Source: Akkermansiaceae bacterium (GTDB taxonomy: Bacteria > Verrucomicrobiota > Verrucomicrobiia > Verrucomicrobiales > Akkermansiaceae). Taken from it: a stretch of DNA of 64,000 nt. Shown here one piece after another: positions 10,801 to 19,261 of this stretch (positions are counted from its first letter, which is position 1; every line of letters begins with the position of its first letter). The position numbers and the translations under genes were made by a program. The stretch lies in contig CAJJBR010000033.1 in assembly GCA_905182475.1 (NCBI GenBank), forward strand, positions 24,943 through 88,942, written 5' to 3'. The notes beneath the pieces were generated by a model. That model did no database searches and was not told where the DNA came from. It saw nothing but the letters and a program-made list of their open reading frames with translations.

Positions 10801-11015
10801 GCAGCGAACCGGCAGCCGAGGCGGGAAACCTCCGCCCCGGGATGACCCGCGATCAGGTGCTAGCCATCCTTCCCAAGCCCGCCGATCCGGCTGCAAATCC
10901 CCTGGAATATCCCGATGGAGCCAAAATCCTGAAAATCCATTTCAACAAAAAGGGAGTCCTCCTCCGAGTCAGCGAAACCCTCCCCGGCGGCACCGAAACT
11001 ATCATCCTGCAATGA
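7839..11015 (+). CDS. VIT domain / VWA-like / DUF2135 C-terminal secreted protein
   Basis: 1058 aa: signal peptide, VIT-like N-terminus, MIDAS-like DASGS...GGTDIAAL, poly-Gly tract, TPR-like region, DUF2135-like WDADSTDMDLHVIEPGGEEANYAH. Start trimmed to the MKET signal peptide. Confidence 0.82.
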   Translation: MKETPIITMLVAAFGCLLSLPEANAQTDRPIVIMPPMPPPRIEVREPDVGAMQSREISINVRVNGLHAVVETTIIFHNPNARDLEGDLVFPLPDGAAVCGYALDIGGLLVDGVVVTKERARVAFETETRRNVDPGLVEHIQGNLYRTRIYPLPAKGERRIRLTYTTPLVTAANGDAALLLPMPREKIAKLNVTIEVAAPDGTAPEVGGLGDARFERAEKIWRVESSAEDTTPGEDVLVALPKLPASFHRIERDALGTDRFMITTLAPLPKAKTIVRGPMHVLWDASGSRAGADLTKEFALLKQSKGTGYMLTVFRDVPETTREFATVDELIAAIKDAPSDGGTDIAALAAALRKQPAQDPGARTLLFTDGFDTLSGETLEFGGITPVAIVSQTVANREALRQACAGALIDLQSTDPEAACSEIESPSSRVTGVKGTGIANVQGIGQPAHGRISLLGELTVPEATVRILYADGSESEPFVLRSADAAEGRVLATAWAAARVNRLAPRPDEFADELLALGRTYGLVSPATSLIVLERLEQWVRYEFEPPASLPDMRRQWKQAMKGRANQNDSDPAQRLEQIAGLWKQRVAWWKTDFSKAKAVPQRKGAEEGENAPRLSQRAEIAPNSPASAAELDSFSSDDQSRALRGGGGGGGGGFGRDAAKKEGNVGDGPASASIDIKPWSPDTPYLKVIRAAKDGLRYKAYLGERGKWAQSPAFFLDCAGVFYEDGDKALARRILTNLAELRIEEPGLLRVLAWRLQQAGEHDPATVILRRVVKLRPEEPQSFRDLALALAERGRVTASKADLEEALGLFLKVALGNWGRHGESIPLFALEEMNGLIAWVKRQDWPKAKQPKIPKFDKRLRANLDTDIRIVMSWDADSTDMDLHVIEPGGEEANYAHNRTARGGLVSQDITDGYGPEEYLIRKAPTGGYTIATNYYGSRQQTVVGPATVTATVFTNWGRANEERRVLTIRLDKAKEKIDIGTITFSRSEPAAEAGNLRPGMTRDQVLAILPKPADPAANPLEYPDGAKILKIHFNKKGVLLRVSETLPGGTETIILQ

Positions 11016-11052
11016 TTTGCGAGCTGATGAAGTGCTGGTTTTCGCCGGCGTG

Positions 11053-11143
11053 TCACCTCGGAAGGAACAGCCGGCGAATCCTCAGCCGTGATCCGCGAGT
11101 CGTGGCTACCTGGAATACGCCATGGAGCAGATGATCTTTTCCG
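11053..11143 (+). pseudogene. Rearranged partial duplicate of comM/yifB
   Basis: 11053-11099 matches 6206-6252 (1 mismatch in 47); 11101-11143 matches 6370-6412 (4 mismatches in 43); intervening ~117 bp absent. Confidence 0.9.
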
Positions 11144-11318
11144 TCAGCACCGGATACGGAACATCGATGAACTCGACCTGCACGCGGATCAGCTTGGGCA
11201 GGTCGTCGTACTCACCGTGCGGATCGAACTCCGGGGTGCCGGTCTGGGCTTGGGAAATCTGGATCGGTGAGATCCAGAGGGCGGCGGCGAACAGGGCGAT
11301 GGGATTCTCATATTTCGT
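11144..11318 (-). pseudogene. N-terminal remnant of a secreted protein
   Basis: KYENPIALFAAALWISPIQISQAQTGTPEFDPHGEYDDLPKLIRVQVEFIDVPYPVLTEKII: signal-peptide-like start, then runs into the comM fragment. Confidence 0.5.
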
Positions 11319-11427
11319 TTGGGAAACTGGCAGAGAGGAAAGCACGAACAATCGGCAAACTGACTGGTATTCGCGCTTTGACGCGATCTGGAGGCTTGCC
11401 ATACATGGGAAAATGCTCTCATCAGGG

Positions 11428-11988
11428 ATGAGAAAGCTAATCGCATCCATCCTCGCATTCGTCTCCATGTTTTCGTACGCCATGGGGCAGATCGAAGCTG
11501 GGCAATCCGTCATCGTAAAAATTATGGGGGTTCCTGCAGAAGAGAAGGCAAAAATCGACGAGGTCTATCCGATTTCAAAAGCTGGATTCATCAATCTCCC
11601 GTTTGTAAATGAGCTCCCGGCGGCTGGACTTGAGGCTGGTCAGCTTGCGAAATCGATCCAGAAAGCCTATAAAGACGGCGGCTATTATAATAATGCCGTC
11701 ATTCAAGTGATCGCGAACAAAATTGATATTGAGCCGCAGGAACAACAGGTTCACCTAGCTGGGCATGTAAGAGCCCCTGGGCCACGCCCCTTTAAAAAAG
11801 GTTTGACGATATTCCAAGCAATTCAGGCCGGGGGTGGTCCCGATAAGTTCTGAGCCATGAATCGCGTCAAATTGCTTAGAGAAGGTAAGATGCAAATTAT
11901 CGATCTTGAAAAATCAGCCGGTAAAATGGTGGTTTCAGAGGTGCATGATACCATCGAAGTGCCCGAGAAGAACTGGCGAGGTAGGTAG
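11428..11988 (+). pseudogene. SLBB-type polysaccharide biosynthesis/export protein interrupted by TGA
   Basis: MRKLIASILAFVSMFSYAMGQ...VHLAGHVRAPGPRPFKKGLTIFQAIQAGGGPDKF*AMNRVKLLREGKMQIIDLEKSAGKMVVSEVHDTIEVPEKNWRGR; homology continues in frame after TGA 11851-11853. Confidence 0.85.
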
Positions 11989-12036
11989 TTCGTTTTCTGT
12001 GGGAGCGAAAGATCTCGCCAGATCACCCGGCTCTGA

Positions 12037-14211
12037 TTGAATGCTAGGGTGATACTCGGAAAAGAACGTATGTTTGCCCTGATGGGGGCGATCCTTGGGA
12101 TGCTTCTCACCGTCCTGGCAGTAGGTCATGATATCCCGGGAATGATGCGGTGGGTTTGTCTCGGGTTGGGGCTGTCGATGCTGATGGTGAGCGTTTCCGG
12201 CTCGGCTCGGTTAGAGCTTTTCGAGAGCCAGATGCGGCTCCGCAAGACCCGTAGGGAGCGGGATGAGATCGAGCGCTATTTCAGCGCACTGATGGATACC
12301 ATGCCGGCGTGGATCTTCTTCAAGGATAGGGACTCGAAGTTCCTCCAGGTAAATAAGGCGCTTGCGGATTATTCCGGATTGAAACCCGAGGATATTAAAG
12401 GGGAATCCGATAGTGCGTTCCTCGATGAGGAAAGCACCCGCAAGAACCGCGAAGACGAAATTGAGATTCTTGCAAGCGGCGTGGGTCGTGAGCGTTTCAT
12501 TGAAAAGGAAAGCACACCGGATGGCGGTATAGCGTGGGTAATCACTTCCAAGCTTCCGCTACGCGACAAACAGGGGCGCATCATCGGAACCTTCGGGGTA
12601 TCGAGCGACGTGACGGAATTGATCGAAACCCAGCAGACGCTTGAGAAGGAACGTAACACGCTCCGGACGCTTTTGGACAGCATCCCGGACAGCATCTACA
12701 TTCGGGATCGGGGTGGAAAATATATCGTTGTGAACCGTGCTCTGGCGGATCTCGTTGGCGCGGATGATCCGCAGGGCGTTACTGGGAAGACACCGTATGA
12801 TTTTTTCCCCGACGACAAGGCTCAGATCTTAATCGTCGAGGATGCAAAGGTGATGGATGTGGGCGAAACTGTGATCAATCAAAGCAGCATTGTAAGCGCC
12901 CAAGACGGAGATACGCGGCATTTGCTTACTACGAAGGTGCCGATGCGAGATCGTGACGGAAACGTTTTCGGAATCCTCGGGATCAACCGAGACATCACCG
13001 AACAGGAAAAAGCGCGGAAGGCGGTAAGGCAGACGGAGCACAGGATACAGGAGATTGTAGATAACAGCCCCTCTCCGATGTATGCGAAGTCGGTGACCGG
13101 CCGTTATCTGATGGTGAACCGGCGTTATGAAGAACTCTTTGGTCTGAAATCAGAAGATGTCGTCGGTAAGACTGACATGGAGATTATTGGTGACGAGGCG
13201 GTAGTGAAGGAACTTCAGAAAAACGACAAGCTAGTGCTAGAGAGGAGAGAGCCTATTCAGTTCGAAGAGACTTTGACTTTTAAGGACGGGCAGCACGCTT
13301 ACGTCTCGATGAAGTTTCCCATGCGCGATCTTGATGGAGAAATCTACGCGATGGGCGGAATTTCCACGGATATCACCGAGCGCAAGAAGGCGGAAAGGGC
13401 GCTCCAGGAACTGAACCAAGAGTTGATGCAGACACACGAGAACCTGACAAGTGCCCACGAGCAGCTCATCCAGGCGGAGAAAATGGAATCGGTCGGCAGG
13501 CTGGCCGCAGGAGTTGCGCATGAAGTAAAAAACCCGCTGGCAATGATAGGGATGGGATTGGAACTTCTCACGCGGCGGCTTCCCGAAGGGGATACGAAAA
13601 GCAAGGAGACCATTGAGCGCATGAAGCGCGGTATCGACCGTGCAAAAAAAATCGTTCGTGGATTGGTAGATTATTCTTCGGACAGGCGGCTTGAATTTCA
13701 CTCGCACGATCCAAATAGGCTAGTTCTGGAAGCCCTGGAGTTGGTGGAATATCAATTGATTGAAGGAGGGATCACGATCGAATTTACACCGGACAAGGAA
13801 CTTCCCTGGGTTGATGCGGATCAGACGAAAATTGAACAGGTGCTTGTGAACCTTTTCATCAATGCAATGCATTCCATGGAAGACGGTGGAACTCTAGCGA
13901 TCCGGTCGGAGCGTGTAAGCCGATCAAATGTGGTTCACGATGAAGGATCGCGCTTGAGGGATCGCGCTCATGAGGGCGACGAGATGGTAAGGATTATCGT
14001 CACAGATACGGGCAAAGGAATCCCCGAGGAGGTTCTTTCCAAGCTCTTCGATCCGTTTTTCACCACCAAGGCGACAGGCAAAGGAACCGGTCTCGGTCTG
14101 ACGGTTTCCCGGAAAATTGCCGAGCTCCACGGTGGAGAACTCGTTCTGGCAAACCGCGAGGGCGGAGGGGGCGCGATGGCTACCCTTACATTGCGTGTAA
14201 TGAAAACATAG
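12037..14211 (+). CDS. PAS-domain sensor histidine kinase
   Basis: Two N-terminal TM segments, three PAS domains, HisKA (GVAHEVKNPLAMIGMGLELL) and HATPase (DTGKGIPEEVLSKLFDPFFTTKATGKGTGLGLTVSRKI). Confidence 0.93.
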   Translation: MNARVILGKERMFALMGAILGMLLTVLAVGHDIPGMMRWVCLGLGLSMLMVSVSGSARLELFESQMRLRKTRRERDEIERYFSALMDTMPAWIFFKDRDSKFLQVNKALADYSGLKPEDIKGESDSAFLDEESTRKNREDEIEILASGVGRERFIEKESTPDGGIAWVITSKLPLRDKQGRIIGTFGVSSDVTELIETQQTLEKERNTLRTLLDSIPDSIYIRDRGGKYIVVNRALADLVGADDPQGVTGKTPYDFFPDDKAQILIVEDAKVMDVGETVINQSSIVSAQDGDTRHLLTTKVPMRDRDGNVFGILGINRDITEQEKARKAVRQTEHRIQEIVDNSPSPMYAKSVTGRYLMVNRRYEELFGLKSEDVVGKTDMEIIGDEAVVKELQKNDKLVLERREPIQFEETLTFKDGQHAYVSMKFPMRDLDGEIYAMGGISTDITERKKAERALQELNQELMQTHENLTSAHEQLIQAEKMESVGRLAAGVAHEVKNPLAMIGMGLELLTRRLPEGDTKSKETIERMKRGIDRAKKIVRGLVDYSSDRRLEFHSHDPNRLVLEALELVEYQLIEGGITIEFTPDKELPWVDADQTKIEQVLVNLFINAMHSMEDGGTLAIRSERVSRSNVVHDEGSRLRDRAHEGDEMVRIIVTDTGKGIPEEVLSKLFDPFFTTKATGKGTGLGLTVSRKIAELHGGELVLANREGGGGAMATLTLRVMKT

Positions 14212-14238
14212 TTCTTCTGCCTTGCTAGGATCCCGTTA

Positions 14239-14640
14239 ATGGAGAGAATAGGAAAGATGAATACTAAGCCAAAAATCCTGCTGATTGATGATGAGGTCGA
14301 TTTCACCGAGTTGCTTGCAGCCAACCTTGAAGAGTCCGGCTACGAGGTGCACCAAATCAATGACCCGACCAAGGCGCTGGCTGAGGCACGCTCGTTTCAT
14401 CCGGATATCTGTATCATTGATCTGGTGATGCCGCGCATGGACGGCGGGGATGTTGTGAGTGCATTGAAGGACGATTTCGCCCTTTCGAAAACCCCGGTTC
14501 TAATGCTCACCGCGCTTGTCGAAGAAAACCCGGACGACCCGGGTGAATTGCAGATGAAGGGAGGACTGCCTTTTGTTAGCAAGACCTCTGATCTGGAAGT
14601 GATCATCAACGCGGTCAAAGTCCAGCTCGGCCATCGCTAG
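14239..14640 (+). CDS. Response regulator receiver domain protein
   Basis: KILLIDDEVDFTELLAANLEESGYEV...ICIIDLVMPRMDGGDVV, directly downstream of the histidine kinase. Confidence 0.92.
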   Translation: MERIGKMNTKPKILLIDDEVDFTELLAANLEESGYEVHQINDPTKALAEARSFHPDICIIDLVMPRMDGGDVVSALKDDFALSKTPVLMLTALVEENPDDPGELQMKGGLPFVSKTSDLEVIINAVKVQLGHR

Positions 14641-14707
14641 TGCTGCGTCACACGAAAAAAGATGATTAATATTTTCTGAGCCTTTTCAAAAAATGACAAC
14701 CTGAGCA

Positions 14708-14905
14708 CCCACCACTTTCAGTTACACCCTCTGATTCCTTCCTGCTTTCCTGCCTTCCTCATTAAAACTACATTCTCCCATGTCTCTAGAATCCCGCCGT
14801 AAAATGCGCAGCCGAAGAGGATCCAATAAGGAATGCAGGAATTTCTTTGCCAGTTTCCCACCCATTTCCGTAGTTCTGATTCCGGGCGTAACTGAAAGTG
14901 GTGGG
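14708..14905. mobile_element. MITE-like 198-bp element with 22-bp terminal inverted repeats
   Basis: 14708-14729 cccaccactttcagttacaccc and 14884-14905 gggcgtaactgaaagtggtggg are inverted with 1 mismatch; interior recurs at 42943-43096. Confidence 0.65.
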
Positions 14906-15007
14906 CAGGATTATTTTTGAACTGGCCGGCGTTGTCGTCCGCATAAAACTCCAACGCCTCTATCCTTCAATCGAAGTGTGACAGAACACTAGTCTCTGAA
15001 ATCAACA

Positions 15008-15039
15008 CCCCCCGCAACGGTCGGAGCCATTGCGGGGGG
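15008..15039. terminator. Strong GC hairpin, terminator-like
   Basis: ccccccgcaa cggtcggagcca ttgcgggggg: perfect 10-bp stem; U-tract weak. Confidence 0.5.
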
Positions 15040-15071
15040 GGGCTTTGCCTCCCTGGAAAAATTTATTCGGA

Positions 15072-15575
15072 TCAGTTGTCGAGAGTATCGGGCTCCGAGT
15101 TGGGTGGTTTGCCGAAGCGGAAGGAGAAGCCTGTTCCGTTTTCGGAATACACTTTTTCAATCCGTTCGCGGATGTCTTTCGGTTCGCGCTCTTGGATGGA
15201 GGAACTTAGAGTCTCGGGATTTCCTGCTGCGGTGTCATCTACGGAAAGGATAATGTCATTTACGGAGAGTCCGGCATTTTTCCGCAGGACTGTCCGCGCA
15301 GACGGTGGGTAAGATGACTCCGGAGCCTTGATCCAGATCAAGGTGATCGGCGACCATGTCTGGCACGGTAGCGGTTGCCAGCACTATGAAGGGAATGTTT
15401 TGTTCGACCTTTGTTTGGTTGCGTTGAACTTGCGAATTTTTGATCTGGTTCAGAAGTGCAGCCGGAGGCCCGCAGTGTCCGGCGGAGGCTCGATCGCCAG
15501 TGCCTGGCTGAAGGTGATAACGGCTATTCCTCCGATAAAACCGCTTGCAGATATGATGGTTAGTTTCGTTTTCAT
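15072..15575 (-). pseudogene. PDZ-domain secreted protein, frameshifted
   Basis: MKTKLTIISASGFIGGIAVITFSQALAIEPPPDTAG then, in another frame, PAALLNQIKNSQVQRNQTKVEQNIPFIVLATATVPDMVADHLDLDQGSGVILPTVCADSPAEK, then NAGLSVNDIILSVDDTAAGNPETLSSSIQEREPKDI. Confidence 0.75.
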
Positions 15576-15631
15576 AGCTAACTTTTACATACTGGAAGCG
15601 TAGTAGTAACGCGAATCTGTTTCGACTTTGT

Positions 15632-16372
15632 TCAGTCCACTTTCTCAGGGATTAGCGAGTATTCGAAGCTGGGTTGCTCAACTTGGATGGTTTCGCCATT
15701 TTCGTTATCCTTACTGATCCTGTCGGTGAACGTGTGGAGCAATACCCGGTATGGTTGGTTGTTGTCTTTCCAGATGACGCTTTGGTCTCTGGTATTGCTG
15801 AGGTTACGATCGTAGCTCGTTGGAACAAAATTCGTTTGTGGTAACTGGTTTGGCACGAAAGCGGTAGGAGCTATGTTTTCTGTCTCCGTGGTTGCCGCTG
15901 CAGTTGAAGTTTCCGCAGGGGTATTGTTCGGAAGCATGAGTGCGGCGACGGATCCGAGAATCGCCACGGCCGCCGCTGCGGCGATGTTGAAACGGAAAAT
16001 GTTCGAGGCCTTGCGGTTTTTTGACGCGGCGTGGTTTCCTTTGCTGGACTTGTTGAAAAGGACGATCTTTTTATCTACGGAAAACGGAGTGTCGCCGATT
16101 TTCCCTTGAAGATCTGCCACTAGGGCGGACTGAATCTTGCGCGGGCGAATGTCGCGGAGCTTGTTCTCGAACTCGAGTTCTTGGGAGGAAAGTTCGGTGA
16201 ACGTTTCTTCGGCGGAAGCTGCGAGACGCGAGAGGAATTCCTCGTCGAGGCCGCAGGGGTTGAGACCTTGGAGCTCTTGCTCGGTGATGGATGGGATCTT
16301 GGACATGTTCAGTTGGTTTAGCGTAGCGCCGGTTCGTCTTGGTCTGGATATTCTTGGTCTGGATATTTTCAA
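15632..16372 (-). CDS. Anti-sigma-factor-like single-TM membrane protein
   Basis: 246 aa with TM FRFNIAAAAAVAILGSVAALML; immediately downstream of the ECF sigma factor gene. Confidence 0.55.
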   Translation of the reverse strand: MKISRPRISRPRRTGATLNQLNMSKIPSITEQELQGLNPCGLDEEFLSRLAASAEETFTELSSQELEFENKLRDIRPRKIQSALVADLQGKIGDTPFSVDKKIVLFNKSSKGNHAASKNRKASNIFRFNIAAAAAVAILGSVAALMLPNNTPAETSTAAATTETENIAPTAFVPNQLPQTNFVPTSYDRNLSNTRDQSVIWKDNNQPYRVLLHTFTDRISKDNENGETIQVEQPSFEYSLIPEKVD

Positions 16373-16947
16373 ATGGAGAGGTCACCCTTCATGCGGGCGG
16401 TGCCGAGTTCACGTTTCAGTGCTTCGAGCCCGTAACGGTAGCGGGATGCGGCGGTGTTTTGTGAGATTTCGAGGGCTTTCCCGATCTCGGCAAACGTGCG
16501 CTCACCCCAAACTTTCATAATGATGACTTCGGAAAATTTTTCAGGGAGAGCCTTGAGTGCGTCTTCAAGCTGGGAGCGGGTTTCTTCATCTCCGCCCTCG
16601 TTGTCGAACCAAGGATGGAACGCATCCTGTTGGAGTGACTCGGTGTCTGCGGAGACGTTGTTTTCTCGCTTCGTGCGCCTGTCGTTCTTGCGGGAAAGGT
16701 CGATCGCGAGCCGGCGGATCGTGGTGTAAAGATAAGGCTGCCAAGCTTGCTGCCCGCCGACGAATTCACCCGCGCGAATCTTTTCGACGAGTTTGACGAC
16801 TGCGTCCTGAAGGACATCCTGTGCATCTTCATGGGATCGGGTTTGTTGGCGTGCGAAGAGGAAAAGTTTCGGGGCGTGTTCGTCCAGCCAGACGCGCCAT
16901 GCGCTGGCTGCTGGGGAACTCTGTGTCGGAGCTTCGATTGCTGACAT
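16369..16947 (-). CDS. RNA polymerase sigma-70 factor, ECF subfamily
   Basis: RSHEDAQDVLQDAVVKL...WQPYLYTTIRRLAIDLSRK...ALPEKFSEVIIMKVWGERTFAEIGKALEISQNTAASRYRYGLEAL. Confidence 0.9.
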   Translation of the reverse strand: MSAIEAPTQSSPAASAWRVWLDEHAPKLFLFARQQTRSHEDAQDVLQDAVVKLVEKIRAGEFVGGQQAWQPYLYTTIRRLAIDLSRKNDRRTKRENNVSADTESLQQDAFHPWFDNEGGDEETRSQLEDALKALPEKFSEVIIMKVWGERTFAEIGKALEISQNTAASRYRYGLEALKRELGTARMKGDLSI

Positions 16948-17049
16948 GGTTTTAGGAGGTGTAGTAGTAGCGGCACGTTTGCAGCGATTTGTTCAGATTT
17001 CCAATGAAAGAAGGATTTGGAGATTGAATGATTAACTTTCCTGAAGTAT

Positions 17050-18723
17050 TTGACGGGCATGGACTTCCTTAAAATTTTGGGTATTTGCGTGTTGGTTCTG
17101 GGACTTTCCCAATGCCGGAAGAAATCGAACCCGGTGGAAAAAGAGGTTCATGAAGCTGGTTATGAGATGACGGCGGAAGGCTGGTTTAAAGCCATCGAGG
17201 GGAATGATGTCTCGGTGATGAGGAAGATGGTAGACGGTGATTTCGATCATAAAACCAAGGATATTGATGGGAAAAGCGGACTGCACGTGGTGGCGGCAGC
17301 GGGAAGTAAGGAGGCTGGCGAATATCTTCTAAATAAAGGACATACCATCGATATTGCAGGGTCTGAGGGGAGGACACCGCTGATGGAGGCTGTTTTTGCC
17401 GACCGTCCAGAGATGGTAAAATGGCTACTCAGACAGGGAGCAGATCCCAATGCGAAAGACAACGGAGGTTTCATGGCGCTTATGCTGGCAAGCATGGAAG
17501 GTAAAAGCGCAGCTGTCGAAGAACTTGCGCCTTACCACCGGGCGGATCTTGATTCGGCGCTGCTGCTGGCGGCACTGGTAGGCCAGGCGGAGGTGATCGA
17601 TGTCCTGACTAACTACGGTGCTTCGGTCTATGCCCGGATGGAGGACGGGCGGACACCGCTGATGCTTTCCGCACAAAATGGCCACAAGCAAGCGGCGGCG
17701 CTACTGATCGATATCGGCGCGAGTCGGTTTTCCACGACTGAGGCAGGTGATACTGCTCAGAGCCTGGCGGTTGCTGCTGGTCATAGTGAGATTGCAGCGA
17801 TGATTGATAGCGGTTTTTCTGGCGACAGCCTGGCATTCGAAACTGACGAGGAAGTCGCTGAGGCGATGGAGGAGTATTTGGAGGATTTTGATCCGGGGCT
17901 AGAAGAGCCTGCTGAAGTAGGCTCGCTGGCATTAAATGAAGATGGAGGTCAGGATTTTGCTCCTTTGGATCGTTCGGGCGATAGTGGAGATGCTCCAAGG
18001 GATTTTACTCCTGAATCTTCCGATGATTTATCCGAGAACGCTTCAAATCGAACCTCGGCCGACGGGGCGCTTCTCGGTGCAGCCGTGGGAGTGATCTCCG
18101 GTGAGGTCGGTTCGAATCAAACTAGCCCTTCAGAAAGGACGTCCACTAGGCCGCGGGTTCCGAAAACGCTAGCTGGTGCCCGTATTGGGAAAGTGAAATT
18201 CGCTCCGGCTGGCGGCGGGATTGATGCTCCGGTATCCGGTGCTGAAATCCCCCTAGTCATGCGCCACTTCCGCCAGCGGGAGCTTCCGGTGGAAGTCCGG
18301 GAGGTATCCGGTGGTGTCGCTTCCTTACGAATTGCAGGGGCGGAGCCGAAAGAAGTGCAAGTGCAGGCGGGCGAGAACATTCCCCAATCGAATCTGGTGG
18401 TGGTGAAAGTTTTCAGCAGAACCGAACAGGGGAAACTCAACAACAACGCTCCAATCGAAGTGGGTGTCGTCGAAGTGGAGGACAAAAGTAGTGGTCAGCG
18501 AAGGGAATGGATAGCCGGAAGGCCGGCATCCGGTCATGATCCCGTGGCGCTGGTGGAAGACGCAGCCACAGGCCAAAGATATGTCGCAAAGCCGGGACAG
18601 AGGTTCACTTCGGAAGACGGGCGCGAGTTTATTGTGAATGACGTTCGCCCTAGCCAACTGGTGATCGAAGATACAAGCAGCGGCGAAGTTCGCACACTGC
18701 GCCTGCGCGGCCCTAAAGGCTGA
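17050..18723 (+). CDS. Ankyrin-repeat protein with N-terminal signal/lipobox-like segment
   Basis: Ankyrin repeats DGKSGLHVVAAAGSKEAGEYLLNKGHTID, EGRTPLMEAVFADRPEMVKWLLRQGADPN, DGRTPLMLSAQNGHKQAAALLIDIGAS; alternative start 17059. Confidence 0.88.
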   Translation: MTGMDFLKILGICVLVLGLSQCRKKSNPVEKEVHEAGYEMTAEGWFKAIEGNDVSVMRKMVDGDFDHKTKDIDGKSGLHVVAAAGSKEAGEYLLNKGHTIDIAGSEGRTPLMEAVFADRPEMVKWLLRQGADPNAKDNGGFMALMLASMEGKSAAVEELAPYHRADLDSALLLAALVGQAEVIDVLTNYGASVYARMEDGRTPLMLSAQNGHKQAAALLIDIGASRFSTTEAGDTAQSLAVAAGHSEIAAMIDSGFSGDSLAFETDEEVAEAMEEYLEDFDPGLEEPAEVGSLALNEDGGQDFAPLDRSGDSGDAPRDFTPESSDDLSENASNRTSADGALLGAAVGVISGEVGSNQTSPSERTSTRPRVPKTLAGARIGKVKFAPAGGGIDAPVSGAEIPLVMRHFRQRELPVEVREVSGGVASLRIAGAEPKEVQVQAGENIPQSNLVVVKVFSRTEQGKLNNNAPIEVGVVEVEDKSSGQRREWIAGRPASGHDPVALVEDAATGQRYVAKPGQRFTSEDGREFIVNDVRPSQLVIEDTSSGEVRTLRLRGPKG

Positions 18724-18738
18724 ACCCGAAAAAATACC

Positions 18739-19215
18739 ATGGGTCAGCAATTTCAGGATGGAGGTGACACGGTTGCCGAGAACGGCTCTCCGGTCAGGCA
18801 ATTTTCAGTGATGCTCCCGAACCGGGTTGGGGCGTTGGCGTCGCTTGTGAAGCTATTGCGGGCGTCATCCATTGAGGTGATCGGCCTGAGTGTTCAAGAC
18901 TCGCGGGATGCGACGGTTGCTAGGTTAGTAGTTTCCGATCCGGATGCGGCTGAGTCGATTTTCTGTGAAAAAGGGATTGCGCACACGAGCTGCGAGCTGG
19001 TTGTGATTGCGCTGAAAGAAGCGGGGCCGGGACTTCTCCAGTGTCTGGATATTCTCATGGTTGCGGAAACGAACATTGATTTCGCATACGCGCTACTCCC
19101 TGGTTCCCACCAGCAGGCGATGCTCGCGATGCACGTGGAGGACTACGAGTTCGCGATCTCCGTCCTCAACCGCAGCGGCTTCAAGCTGATGTATGAAGAG
19201 GATCTGGTGAGGTAG
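18739..19215 (+). CDS. ACT-domain protein
   Basis: FSVMLPNRVGALASLVKLLRASSIEVIGLSVQDSRDATVARLVVSD; second ACT-like half. Confidence 0.8.
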   Translation: MGQQFQDGGDTVAENGSPVRQFSVMLPNRVGALASLVKLLRASSIEVIGLSVQDSRDATVARLVVSDPDAAESIFCEKGIAHTSCELVVIALKEAGPGLLQCLDILMVAETNIDFAYALLPGSHQQAMLAMHVEDYEFAISVLNRSGFKLMYEEDLVR

Positions 19216-19261
19216 TGGATGAGGAGTAGCTTTCTCCAGAACGCGGCTCCGTCCCGGCCTG

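Noticed and set aside
11300-11350. Third copy of the gggaaactggcaaagaaattcctg repeat (gggaaactggcagagagga)
   Set aside because: Similarity limited to about 15 nt; not convincing
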